From positions 3,162,001-3,226,000 of the forward strand of contig JAPMAC010000207.1 of the NCBI GenBank assembly GCA_028671895.1: a DNA stretch of 64,000 nt. Direction: 5' to 3'. Numbering within the stretch: position 1 is the first letter of the stretch; every line of letters begins with the position of its first letter. The position numbers and the translations under genes are program-made. This stretch comes from Oenanthe sinensis. Its lineage: Eukaryota > Streptophyta > Magnoliopsida > Apiales > Apiaceae. Under the pieces are notes generated by a model. That model made no database searches. It was not told the origin of the DNA and saw only the letters and a list, made by a program, of their open reading frames with translations. Of the stretch, positions 35,375 through 46,192 are shown in pieces.

Positions 35375-36014
35375 ATACATGTACACTTTTCCTTGAATTC
35401 TAGACATTACTCGAATTAGTAATCTTACTTTTTCTTCATAAGTCTTGTCTTCATTCCAAATGTAGATAAAGGTTCTATGTGAAGATTTAACATTCTTAAC
35501 ACCATGAGCACGCTTCACCTTTTTTGCTTGCTTTTTCTCAAGTTGCAATTGTAGACTTGACAGACTACGTAGAAATGTCAAAATCAATCTGTGAATGACT
35601 TTACCTAGTCTGCTACTTGAAACAGACTACTGTCAGGAAACTTGTTGTCTTGAATCTTCAATCTCTGCCAAGTTTACTGTCAAAAAAATAGTTGTTGTCG
35701 TCTGTTTCCAAAAGTTGCTGTCACTTGAATATGCTGTCGTAGGCTCCAGAATGTAGAATGTTACTGTCAGAAAAATGATATATGTTGTGCATGAACACTT
35801 TGTGAACTTCTACTTCATGGATCATTTATTTCATTTACACATGACAGTAACTATTGATACTTACTGTCACCTACTTGACTATTTGAGCATCTTATTACAA
35901 GTGACATTTTAAACATACTGTCAAACTATATATGACAGTATGTTTTACTTAGTTAATTATTAATTAATCTAAGTAAATATTAGTTGATTACATTGTTGGT
36001 ACCACAATCCCTAA
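35375..36014 (-). mobile_element. LTR-like segment, reverse, inside the MULE
   Basis: Read on the minus strand it starts TGTTAGGGATTG at 36014, like a SIRE-group LTR 5' end. About nine CTGTCA/TGACAG words lie at 35556-35943. With the forward segment before it, this could be one LTR whose halves now face opposite ways, or two LTR pieces. Confidence 0.4.
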
Positions 36015-36399
36015 CAGATTTTAATCTTATTATATTAAAGATTTTAATCAATATTAAAATTAGTCGATTTATGAAAATTATATAGGGAAATTCTTAATGG
36101 AACAACTATAGAATTGACTTTTTCAAGTGGTACCAATGATTATAACGTTTGATTAACAGATAGATAACGGAGTGTTACAGTGTGGACGAAGTCAATAGTT
36201 CGGTATTACCACTTGGAAGTTCAAAACAATAATTGGTACCATTTGGAAAAGCCAATAGTACAATGGTACTATTAGGAATTTCCCTAAATTTTTATTAAAT
36301 TTAGGGGAGCTTTCTTTTCATCTCTTACTCTCCTAAATTAGTTGTTAATATCCTTGGTTTATATTTTCAGGATTAAATACAACTCCAAGTTACTTAAGT

Positions 36400-37030
36400 T
36401 CTGAGTCTAGATCAATTTGTATTAGTCGAGGTACGACATAAACAAAAGGACTCCTTGTTGAATTTTTGTAATTAAAAATAACTCTTATTCCGAGCTAGAA
36501 CCGATTTGTATAAGTCTCACTTAGAGATATAAACAAGAGGTTCCTTGTTGAATACTTGCAAGTTAACTCATTTTATTTCCGAGTCAAGATAATATTCGTA
36601 TAAGTCAAATATAATTAGACATAAACAAACATCTCCTTGTTTGAAATAAATAGAGGCATAAACTAACTTACATTCCGAGATAAGAATATTCGTATAAATC
36701 TCATATATATTACTTAGAGATATAAACAAAACTCTTTCATAAAATATTTGTAAGTTCAAACTCGCTTATATTCCGAGTTATAATATTTTGTATAAATCTC
36801 ATATATTTATTAAGAGATATAAATAAAGTAAACTAGTAGAATATTTGTAAGTTTAATTAACTTCGAACACTGAGTTAAGTGCTACTCGTATAAATCTCAT
36901 CTTATTATTTAGAGATATAAATGAGCCTTACTTGTTGGGTTTCTGAAATTAAGCCAATCTTGACTCCGATTTAGATAATATTCATATAAGTCAATAGTAT
37001 GACATAAACGAAACATTCTCGTCGAATTTA
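36400..37030. repeat. Degenerate tandem repeat, about 89-98 bp x7
   Basis: Units begin at TCCGAG/TCTGAG (36400, 36489, 36578, 36674, 36772, 36869, 36965). Each continues with a TTCGTATAAGTCT-like block, AGAGATATAAACAA and CTTGTTGAATATTTG. Copies are strongly diverged. Confidence 0.75.
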
Positions 37031-37185
37031 AGTGGCACATATTGTTATTGTTTAGAAAGGCCATAGTTTAGTTGTTGTTTTAATTATCTTAAGGCCTTAA
37101 AAACAAAGTAGTTAGAAATCGTTCTTGATCTCATTCAAGTCACAATATATTTGGCTTAGTTACTTTCAGCCTTATATGTCCTATA

Positions 37186-37230
37186 TTTATATATATATAT
37201 ATATATATACATTATATATATTAGATATAT
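37186..37230. repeat. (TA)n microsatellite
   Basis: Alternating TA tract. Similar tracts lie at 34284-34335, 38160-38190, 46160-46190 and 63187-63205. Confidence 0.8.
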
Positions 37231-37629
37231 ATTTACTTTAAGTGCTTGCATTCACACGCTTTACATATTCCTCTTTACTTTAGCATACACACTTAAATAT
37301 TTGGATACACGTACACACACTACGTGTGGTTCGTACTTCTAACGAAGAGACTTGCCCCGAATATTGTTGCTTCGACTATATTATATATAATTGTTTGTTC
37401 CCGGTCTAGTACTGTAATATACTAGTCCACTATCTTCTTTTCTTAAACAAGGTTATTAAGTAGTAGTACTGGTTGTCTAGACTTTGTCAGTGAGGTAAAG
37501 TGATGTGATCCTTGTTCTAAGTCTGGGCACGCCGACGAAGAGTTAGGTGTCTTTCCACCGTGAGAAAAAGGAAAGACCTAAGATCCAAGACCTATCAATT
37601 GGTAGATGAACATAGTCTACGCAAGGTTT

Positions 37630-37860
37630 TACGTATCTTTGAGGAGGTAGCGGGAAGTTACACTCCAAGATAAGGTCATAAGGGTTACTACTTGTCTGTG
37701 AAGAGGTAACGAGTAGTTACGCTCTAAGACCAGCTTGTAGGGTTTCTACTTTGATTGTGAGGAGGTAGCGGGAAGTTACGCTCCAAGATAAATCAAGTAG
37801 GTTTTGCTATTGTATTTTGAGAGGTTAAAGGGTAGTTAAGATTCAAAATAAATAAATAGT
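37630..37860. repeat. Tandem repeat, exactly 59 bp x4
   Basis: GAGGTAGCGGGAAGTTAC-type units start at 37644, 37703, 37762 and 37821, a constant 59-bp step, with the last copy most diverged. Each continues with CTCCAAGATAA and a GTAGGGTTTCTAC-like end. Confidence 0.85.
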
Positions 37861-38189
37861 GTTGTAAAAGACTTCTCCATCACTATAAGGAGTATATATT
37901 TTATAGTGCAAAATATCGAGTTCAGGGAGGGATTCGGGGACTAGACTAGGGGTGAGCGGATCTGTTAGGGGATTGCGTTATCGCAAACCAGGATAAAAAT
38001 GTTGTGTGTAATCAATTTCTTTTCTCTCACTTTGCTTCTCGCACTTGATTTACTAGTTGACTAGTAACAATTTTAAAAAGAGAAAAGAAATTTTTTAACT
38101 AATATCGCCCATTACTTGGGACCTAACATATTTCAATAGTGATTTTGGGAAATACATACATACATACATATATATATATAACATATTTA

Positions 38190-38700
38190 TTTTTATTACG
38201 GTAAAACTGTTGCAATAGGAAAACGTGTTACCAAAATATGAAAAGTATTTAAAACATAAATTTTAAATAAGAATGTGTTGCCAAAATATAAAAAGTGTTT
38301 AAAAAATTAGTGTTGTAATGAATAAAAATGTGTTGCAAAAGAAAAAAATAAGTGTTATATCTTCCTGTATTGCAAGAAGAGGAATGATGTTGTAACAGGG
38401 TTCACTGCAATATTTTTTTGATATTGTAATAGTTTAAAAAGTATTGCAATATGTTTACTATAACATTTTTCTAGGTGTTGCTATAGACAAAAGAGTATTA
38501 CCATACTTTTGCAACATATAAGTCAATGTACTGTAGATTCAATACCGGCAAAATTTGGAAAAATGTTGTTGTATTACCCCTAGGACAGCACTGCAAAATC
38601 CAATAACGACAAAATTTGGAAAAATGTTGTTGTAGCCTAATTTTGGCTTATAGAAACATTTTATGTCATTTTTACATTTGTTTTTCAGGAGTTGGTACAT
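38190..38700. repeat. Array of GTGTTGCAA/TTGTAAC-type words
   Basis: Many short words (GTGTTACC, GTGTTGCC, GTGTTGTAA, TGTTGCAAAA, TATTGCAAT) recur at irregular spacing. Such clusters are typical of subterminal regions of CACTA transposons. No CACTA end or transposase is identified. Confidence 0.35.
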
Positions 38701-38712
38701 GACATATATGGA

Positions 38713-38964
38713 TTAGTGCTTTTTACTCTTGAAACCAGCACCACTAAAAATAGACCCACTTTTGAAGTTAGTAACTAGGGTTCCTTCTAAAACTAAGGTT
38801 CTTGAAATTCCATGCCATTTAAGCCATAGTCTTATTTTCAAACTACTCAATTTTTTTATTGAATAGAAGTCATCTTCATCACGAGTTTGAGACTGATCAA
38901 CTATTTCAATTTCAAAAATTTCCTCTTTCTCAACACTAGATTTTTCAACCTTAGTTTCAGTCAT
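38713..38964 (-). CDS. Unrecognised short acidic frame
   Basis: An 83-codon frame from ATG 38964 with a Glu/Val-rich start (TETKVEKSSVEKEE) and a more hydrophobic second half. It directly adjoins the GTGTTGCAA-word array. I do not recognise it; it may be a remnant of a transposon-carried gene or chance. Confidence 0.2.
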   Translation of the reverse strand: MTETKVEKSSVEKEEIFEIEIVDQSQTRDEDDFYSIKKLSSLKIRLWLKWHGISRTLVLEGTLVTNFKSGSIFSGAGFKSKKH

Positions 38965-39252
38965 AGTAGAGTCTTTTACTAAAAGAGTTGTAGTCTTTTA
39001 TAACGTTGTATTCATACTGTCCACTTTTCTGGGTTCATAAATCATTATTAAAGATTTATTTTTATCACTTTACTTATATTTCACCTTAAGCTGTCATTTA
39101 GTTAATCTATTCCACTAGCTCTTATATCTAAAAAATAAATTATTAGAATATCTTTTAGAAATATATTTAATAAAAATAAAAATTAGTGAGACATTTTGTT
39201 ATTTTGAATAGCAACAACTATTTAATATTTATACTTTGTAAAAATCATAATA

Positions 39253-39400
39253 CTCCCTCCGTTTCTTTATATTATTAGACGTTTTTTGACCGTATTTGAA
39301 TTCCTTATTAATAGTCGTAGTCGTTTTAGGTTTTCAAGACGCATATTATTTCTATTCACCAACACTAACCTTGTAATATTTACTGCTTCTACTTTTAATA
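39253..39400 (+). mobile_element. Stowaway-like MITE, left end only
   Basis: TA followed by CTCCCTCCGTTTCTT, the typical Stowaway terminus. No matching right end is seen before the sequence is interrupted at 39401. Confidence 0.5.
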
Positions 39401-39404
39401 CTAG

Positions 39405-39432
39405 GGAATTTGCCCGTGTTTCGCACACGGGT
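39405..39432 (-). repeat. Helitron 3'-terminal hairpin
   Basis: On the plus strand GCCCGTGTTTCGCACACGGGT lies eight bases after CTAG. Its arms pair perfectly over 7 bp. Confidence 0.65.
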
Positions 39433-39851
39433 AAAATTATAAAAAATAAAGAATTTAATTAATTTATTTAAAGTTTTTAAAAATTTAAGCTAATGTAAAA
39501 GCAATGTTTATTTATTAATTATAATAATCATAATTATAAATTTAAAATACATTTTAGAATAACAAAATATCAAAATTTATATAATTTAGTGAAATTTCTA
39601 TAATTTCTATAATTTGATTAAATATTTAAAATATTTAAAAAAGAAATACGATAATAAATTTCACGATGACTAAAAATCTTGAGGTAAAAAATCATTATCC
39701 GTGCAACACGTGAAAGTCAAAATATCCTAAATCTAAGCAACTTTATCCGCGATATGCGTGCTCAACAAAAAATTGTGTTATTTTATAGATATTATAGATA
39801 TAATGAAAAACTGGGATATAATTCTCACTTAAACTTTTATGTTGCTACTAT

Positions 39852-40080
39852 GTGCGTGTTTGGCTGCAACTTATTTTATGAAAATAAGGGCTTATTTTCA
39901 GAAAAAGTAGGTATGTATGTACTTTAACTTAAAATAAGTAATTTATTTTTTATTTTAAAAATAATATTTGATTTTAAAATTCTAAAATAAATATTTATCT
40001 TAAAAAAAATGAAAATATATAAAAAAAATAAAAAAATAATTAACTTATTTTAAGTTTAAGGAATCCCAAACGGCCCCTAT
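39852..40080. mobile_element. GTGTTTGG-type MITE, copy 1
   Basis: GTGTTTGGCTGC at the left and GGAATCCCAAACGGCCCC at the right form an imperfect inverted repeat. The interior (TTATTTTATGAAAATAAGGGCTTATTTTC, TAAAATAAATATTTATC) matches the element at 50018-50240. Confidence 0.6.
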
Positions 40081-41640
40081 GTTTTTATATTATTAAATAT
40101 TACATTAGGAAAATATAAGTTTAGTATTTTTCTTTTCGTTATTGTTCTTAATTATTTTTTCTAAATTAATTTTTGATTAAAAGCTTGTTATTAAATTTAT
40201 ATTAAAATATTTTCAAATAGTTGGGAGAAAGTAAACTTGTATCATTCTACATCGATATAATAAGAAAAATATGCAGTAAACTTGTATAAAACACAAAATA
40301 AATGTTCCACAAAATAAACAGGCAATATTAAGTACTCTAATATTGATTATTCTAAAAAATTTAAATTAATAAAAATAAGAAATTTTGTCAAATAATATCA
40401 ATTTAGTTATTATAATTAAATGAGTTATGTGTCGCTAATAAGATATTTTTACTTAATTAAAAAATATTATATAAACATAAAATATGATCAACTAATTCTG
40501 AATATGAAATGTGATATTATAAATGATTATAAACTAAAGTTTAAGGTTTTCTAAAGATACCCATATTATATAAATTATATAATAAATGGATAGTATATGA
40601 TTAAAAGAAATATTAATTATTGAGCTCTCATTTTAACAAACGTTTTTTTTTAAATTAGAAATATATAATTATAAATTTGTTTAAAAATTTTCTATAAAAT
40701 AAAATATATGTCATTTATCTTTTAATTAAAAAATCATAAAATTGTCTTTTAAGGTTTATATATAAAATACAAATATTTAATCATTTAAAAGTGGTTATAT
40801 TTGTTTTATTATAAAGTATCCATATTCTATATTCTACCTCAAAATTGTTGATTTTTGTATTTTTTATTATAAGAAAATGATTTTAAAATAATTAAATCTT
40901 TAAAATGATATTAAAATAAAAATAAAATAAAATAATATCAATTTCCCATATTATGAAAACAATTAAATGATAATTGAGTTAATTCATAGGCATAAATATG
41001 CAATATTCATAAATTATATGTTATAAAATATAAATTATCATGTTTATAATCCTCTACCTTATAATATTAAATTTTAAGTTGGTATAAAATATTATATAAA
41101 AATTGACAAAAATATATTAGCATTATATGACATATAATAAATTTTAATTATGCTTCATATTTTTTTATTCTATAACTTCCAAATAAAATTTCATAATTTT
41201 CCAAAATTATATATTTTTTGAAATATAATATATTCATAAAATTTTCATGTGAATTATCTCTTATCGCCTCTTTTTATACCTTGAAATGAAAATTAAGAAT
41301 ATTATATATATATATATAATATTTATCTCTCAAAATGACAAAAAAATTGGTATCAATAATATTTAAAATATTATATTCTAAAAGTAGTGGTTGATTTATG
41401 TGTGTACTGTGAAGTTAAGACATAGATAATTTTTAATATATAAAAAATTATCATATACAATATAATTTAAATTAATTATTAAATATTAATAATTCTTCTA
41501 AATTGATATAAAAAGGGAATATTATAAATTTATCATATTAACAAACAATAAATAACAATGGAGTAAATTTTACGGGTTTATTTCTCATTACTTATATGTA
41601 AAAATATAGGCTCCCAGTTTTTGTTGGGACTTCATTATTT
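40081..41640. other. Very AT-rich stretch without recognisable genes
   Basis: Only short low-complexity A/T sequence. No frame, RNA gene or terminal repeat identified. Confidence 0.6.
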
Positions 41641-42034
41641 ACTAATAACATGATCCCTTTCTTCTTTGATGTGAGCCTAATTCTCTTCTCCTTCACTACT
41701 TGCATCAACATTGTTCCAAGTTGATTTTACTCTTTTATGGTCTCCCGTGATTTCATCAAACATCATGCTTCCATGGGCCACAAAAGGCCATCAAAGACAA
41801 TCAAAATCATGTTTTAAATATCAAAAACGCTTTATTCTTAGCTTAAGAGTTGCAACAAAACTGCAATATAGAAGCTCTACTCCTACGACACAGATGTCTT
41901 CAAACTTCTTTGTTTATGTGGAGTTTCAGATAAATAGTCGGACCAAATTTCAATATACAGATTTAAACTGAAAAAACAAAGGAATTTCATATCGACATTG
42001 TTAAAAAATAGTATAAGATCCATTTGAGGTGTTT

Positions 42035-42666
42035 TCAAACCGCACAACCCAAGCCTCTGGCTTCTGATCCTTTCATGATTCTCAGTCTCTTACAGGATGA
42101 CATAAACATATCCCATGGAACATCTCCAACCAACATCCAGTAACCATCTTTGTCTTCGTAAGTTGGTGCATGTTCTGATCCTTTGTAGCCTTCCCTCTCA
42201 GAGTATTCACCTATAGAGAGTTTGAACGTGTTCTCTAAAGCCTGTAAGAGATCTGTGTAGCCATTACAAACCTTCAAATTGATCTTTCTAAGGTAAGGTT
42301 TTCCATCCATGCTTACTTTGACATAATTTCCATACTCTGCTTCAGCCTTCTTTGGTGCAAGGTTATTTTTCCTGTAGGATCTTATTGGTGGCCACCCACT
42401 TATGCCTTGGAAGCAGGTGCAGCTTCATGATCACCATGTTTAGCATCAGAATTAGCCTCTGATCCATTATCTTTAGCAAACTTTGGTGCTGCTCGCTTGT
42501 TTTTGTTGAAGCTAGAGATTGTTTCTTTTTCTATCTTGTCTCTCCCTGGTAAACCCAACCTAAGTTCAGTAGCCTCATGGTTAAGACCTTTCTCCTCGAT
42601 CCTAATGCTTAACAGACATGAATATGATCTTGGATATGATCTGAAACTATCTTTGACAACAAACAC
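42035..42666 (-). pseudogene. Intronless Aux/IAA copy, frameshifted
   Basis: Aux/IAA proteins are nuclear repressors of auxin response. The order on the minus strand is: domain I with the EAR motif (ATELRLGLPG), a Lys-rich part, a stop at 42400, then in another frame the degron GWPPIR (about 42390-42373) and RSYRKN. Domains III/IV follow (VKVSMDGKPYLRKI, EREGYKGSEHAPTYEDKDG, GDVPWDMFMSSCKRLRIMKGSEA), ending GLGCAV at 42035. The ending resembles the short IAA1-IAA4 group. Known genes of this family have introns within domains III/IV; none is present, so this looks like a retrocopy. A shift and stop just before the degron break it, and the true N-terminal Met is not obvious. Confidence 0.8.
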
Positions 42667-43900
42667 ATAGAGTCAGGAAAAAATGAACCTCTTCACCATG
42701 CTCAAGAGCATCGCGAGATTTGACTATATAGCTCATTTTTACCAAGTATACTATTCAACTACTCATTTAAATATATTTAAAGATATAGGTATATTAACAA
42801 TTTCTGGTCAATCAGAAATGCATGTACTAAGCTTGACAGTTTTGCTGAAGTTACAATTATGTATCAGAATGGTTCCTTGCACCACAAAAACAATTATGTA
42901 TCAGAATCGTTCCTGGTTCCTTGCACCACAAAAAATCTATGAATATACCTATATGTAAGCGAGTCCTTAAAATAAAATTATTTTTTAGATTCATAACCGA
43001 CAGAAACAGCTATAAGTGATAATTCTTTATTCAAGTAAGACTCTCGGAAATTTCGTCAAGGTCCATTTCTTATTTGTCTTTTAATTTATTGTTTTAACCT
43101 ATTTTTGTTTGTTATTAATTGGTCTCGCGCTAAATTTTTTTGTATGTTGGTTGTATAATTAAGTATAAATTGGTAATGCATTATTTTTGTGTTGTTGCAT
43201 AGCATACTACATATATTTGATGTCATGTGAAGCTTAAAGACTTAACTTTATATTCTCGCTCGCGTCTCAAATAAATATACTCATAAGCCAAAAAGTAGCT
43301 ATTTAGTATGCAATTTTCTCTACTGGCCGTTCATTCCCGGTAGCAATTTTTTATGTGGTTTGAAAATTATAGAAGCATGTAGGAGTGTTCTTTTACTTGT
43401 TCACATTGGCATGGTTAACACTGAGAAAATGTATTGTTGGATAATAATACTTTGTAATAGAGTTGATTTGATATCCGTGTAAGTATTATTTTGTCGTTAC
43501 TTTTTGTTTAATTGGTTAGTGGTTTGTCAAGCAAGTTAATTGGTTAGTGGTTTGTCAAGCAAGCTATGCTACTCAATATCTTCCTGTTTTATTTTTTAAA
43601 AAAAATTGGATCTGGCAAGTTGAGTGTTTCTAGTACTATGATAGTTTTTACATTCTTGTGGATACAACCGTTCCTTGTATGTTCTGTACTTGACTCTGTT
43701 TTATTTCTTCAGTATATAATGTAAGTATGTTGTTTTTGACAAACAAAGATTTTTGCTCATGGACCGTATTAATGTAACTATGTAATGAGTTTGCAGGCTA
43801 TTTTTGATTGTCTGCTCAAGACTTATGGCTTCCTCACCCCGGACTTGTGGACAGAGACTCGTTTCCCAAGATCCTTTCAAAAGAACTTCAAATGTATATC
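42667..43900. other. Non-coding AT-rich stretch with a 28-bp tandem duplication
   Basis: No gene recognised. ATTGGTTAGTGGTTTGTC and its flank occur twice in tandem at 43509-43564 with a 28-bp step. A second short duplication of TATGTATCAGAATCGTTCC-type sequence lies near 42855-42930. Confidence 0.5.
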
Positions 43901-43916
43901 TCCTGTTTTTTATTAC

Positions 43917-43952
<36 letters not shown>

Positions 43953-43966
43953 TTCTGGCCTCTGCA
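43917..43966. repeat. CCTCTGG heptamer minisatellite, about 7 copies
   Basis: CCTCTGG is repeated head to tail with one CTTCTGG variant. Being seven bases long, the repeat is open in several frames and creates spurious frames on both strands. Confidence 0.85.
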
Positions 43967-43984
43967 CACTTAATCATATATATT

Positions 43985-45350
43985 TTAATATATGAGGACC
44001 AACCTCTGCACCCTTGACTTGAAACCCTGTAAATTACTGAGGACCAACCTCAACACTGTATAAATCCCATCACAGCTATACCTGATCCCTACCAGACCTT
44101 TCATCTGCAATTCTGGAACCAACTACAACAATCTGAGAATTCGTCGAAGCCAATCCAAGTAAATCTTCTAGATTTGAACCTCTCATCTGCGTAAACACAC
44201 CATTTGCATCTGAACACAGGTCTGCAGACCAGAAAATAACACATCTACAAAGCTGGACCACAATCTAACCACCCTTTGCAGCTTCAATTATCTGCACATT
44301 AACAAAATGTAGCTACTACCCTACACCTACACCTCTGGACACGAATCTTCCAGAGTATCTTTTACAACCCGTGGCCCTAAATGTGCAGCCCTGTAACACC
44401 GAAACACACCTTCCACCATCTCTCAGCATAGCAAAGTTACAGCCTTTGATTGTCAAAACTGAGAAAGATCTTTGAAGTTTTACTTCAAATTCCATTTTCT
44501 GTTGTGGAGCACCCCTGGTCCCTAAAATGTCAAGCCAGAGCCCAACCATCACCATTACATAGTACTGCAGGCTGTAGTTACTCATAAAGTAGTTATGCAG
44601 GACCAAGAATAATCTGTAGAAATAGAGCAAATAATTAGAGAAAAAAGACAAAGTTTGTAGATGGGCACCAGGAAACTCATCGTCATGCAATACTACATAA
44701 ATTAGTAACTACCATCTACACATGCTCTTCATTGCAGAATTTGGCCGCAGACAACTCAATCGCATAACAAAATTTCTAGGCTGCTTCACTTGCACTTCCT
44801 CTGCAATTCTGGCCATAGGAGACAATCTGCAGGTCTGTGACAATGCAATTGACATCTAAACCACCACCAAATCAGTAGGAAGTCTACCACACCCCTGAAA
44901 CCCTAAACATGCAACACATGTACTTGAGCGGCACTACTGACTTCCTAACCACCATCATTCAAACCCCAAACCTGCAAACAATGAATTATATCACTAAAGT
45001 AGTTTTTCTCTATAAATAATAGACATAATTAATACTAACATAGCATCTTCTAATTTGCACTGGTCTTACTCTTCCTCATCACTTCTTATCTGCACTTATG
45101 ATGTAACAAAGCAAATGCACTACATTTATTGCGAACTGAAAAAGGCTTTCAGGAAGCTCCATGCTGATATGTTGTTTGCATCTAAATGAACTGTAAAAAA
45201 ACCAGAGAGTGAATTAGGCAACCAACAGAGAGTCGTTTTTAGAAGAAAAACCGCCAACGCAGGCTCCATTGTGGATAACACATGAATAACCAATTGTGCA
45301 ATATATAGAACTAAATATGTCTATTTTATGCAATATATAGAACTAAATAC
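43985..45350. other. Unrecognised moderately GC-richer stretch within the Helitron
   Basis: Base composition is less AT-rich than its surroundings, with many CTGCA/TCTGC words. A 124-codon minus-strand frame (44316-44690) resembles nothing I know. It may be captured transcribed sequence. Confidence 0.3.
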
Positions 45351-45356
45351 CACAAT

Positions 45357-46156
45357 CTAATCAAGGTCTAGTCCAGAAGTGTCTCCATCACCAAATCTTT
45401 CTAAAGAGGACAAAAAAAAGGTTTTAGCACATCATGGAGATCCTTTACATACCGGATGTCACCAACTATATTATGCTGCTAAAAGTAAGAGTAACCATCT
45501 AAACCAAACTGTGATGTAGAGTAAGAGACACCCTCCATGGTATCTTGGAGTGTAATATGCTCCCTCGAATTAATGTGATGATCAACATAATTACTGCACA
45601 ATTCTGTAGTAATGTGAAAAAAAATATAATTATAATCAAAAGTACTTAAACGAAGTGAAAAAAATTATAATAATTATAATAAAAAGTAATGTGAATTTCC
45701 TATTGTCTATTAAGTCATTACCTTTATTAACATAAACATGCTGTAAGCAGTAAACCAATGATAAGGTTATTGATGCGAAATAGTGAGAACTGGATATAAA
45801 ACTAATAAATAGAAAACTGAAAACCAAGTTAAGTCTGAAGTACCCTTGCAATATATCATTATTAGGCAGCTCAAAATTATCAAGATCAAATTTTTGTGGT
45901 AAAGTGATAGAATGGTATGGTGCAGTTAATTGCACTTAAGAGATCATCCCAAACTCCTGCATCCGGTTTGATCAGCATGCTTCTAATAATTTATAAGCCT
46001 CTTTAAGGTGTCTTGATCAGCCAAGAAGGTCCACCATACACACATAGCGTATATGAAAGATTAAATTAGAGAGAGATATAATAAATGAAACAGTTGATAT
46101 AGTAAAGAGAGAGATAAATTAGAGAGAGAGAGTAATGAAAGATTAATGCACAACTC

Positions 46157-46192
<36 letters not shown>

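Larger units (their letters stand above)
34442..36284. mobile_element. MULE-like DNA transposon, non-autonomous, with re-duplicated ends
   Basis: TAAATTTTT at 34433-34441 and again at 36285-36293 is a perfect 9-bp target duplication, the Mutator signature. The ends are about 140-bp terminal inverted repeats: 34442 onward, and the reverse complement ending at 36284 (GGGAAATTCCTAATAGTACC-type start). A second full forward copy of the left repeat follows at 34605-34746. A partial forward copy (about 60 bp) lies inside the right end at 36085-36144. No transposase frame is seen. Confidence 0.8.
32585..38128 (+). mobile_element. Possible very long LTR of the R element
   Basis: A purine tract precedes TGTGAGATACGG at 32585. 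The next plausible LTR end is TTGGGACCTAACA at 38128. A good TATA box (CCTATAAATAAAGC, about 33705-33718) with a leader-like, Ser/Leu-codon-free CT-rich downstream region supports a promoter. The span includes the MULE-like insertion and two tandem arrays. No second LTR copy or target duplication is visible, so this is tentative. Confidence 0.25.

Noticed and set aside
35036..35419. A 127-codon frame as a host gene
   Set aside because: It overlaps the LTR-like segment with its C-run end and has no recognisable domain.
38713..38964. Confident gene call for the short acidic frame
   Set aside because: Length, composition and location next to a transposon-like word array do not support more than a low-confidence entry.
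43701..44017. Several overlapping frames around the heptamer repeat
   Set aside because: They arise because a 7-bp tandem repeat stays open in many frames on both strands.
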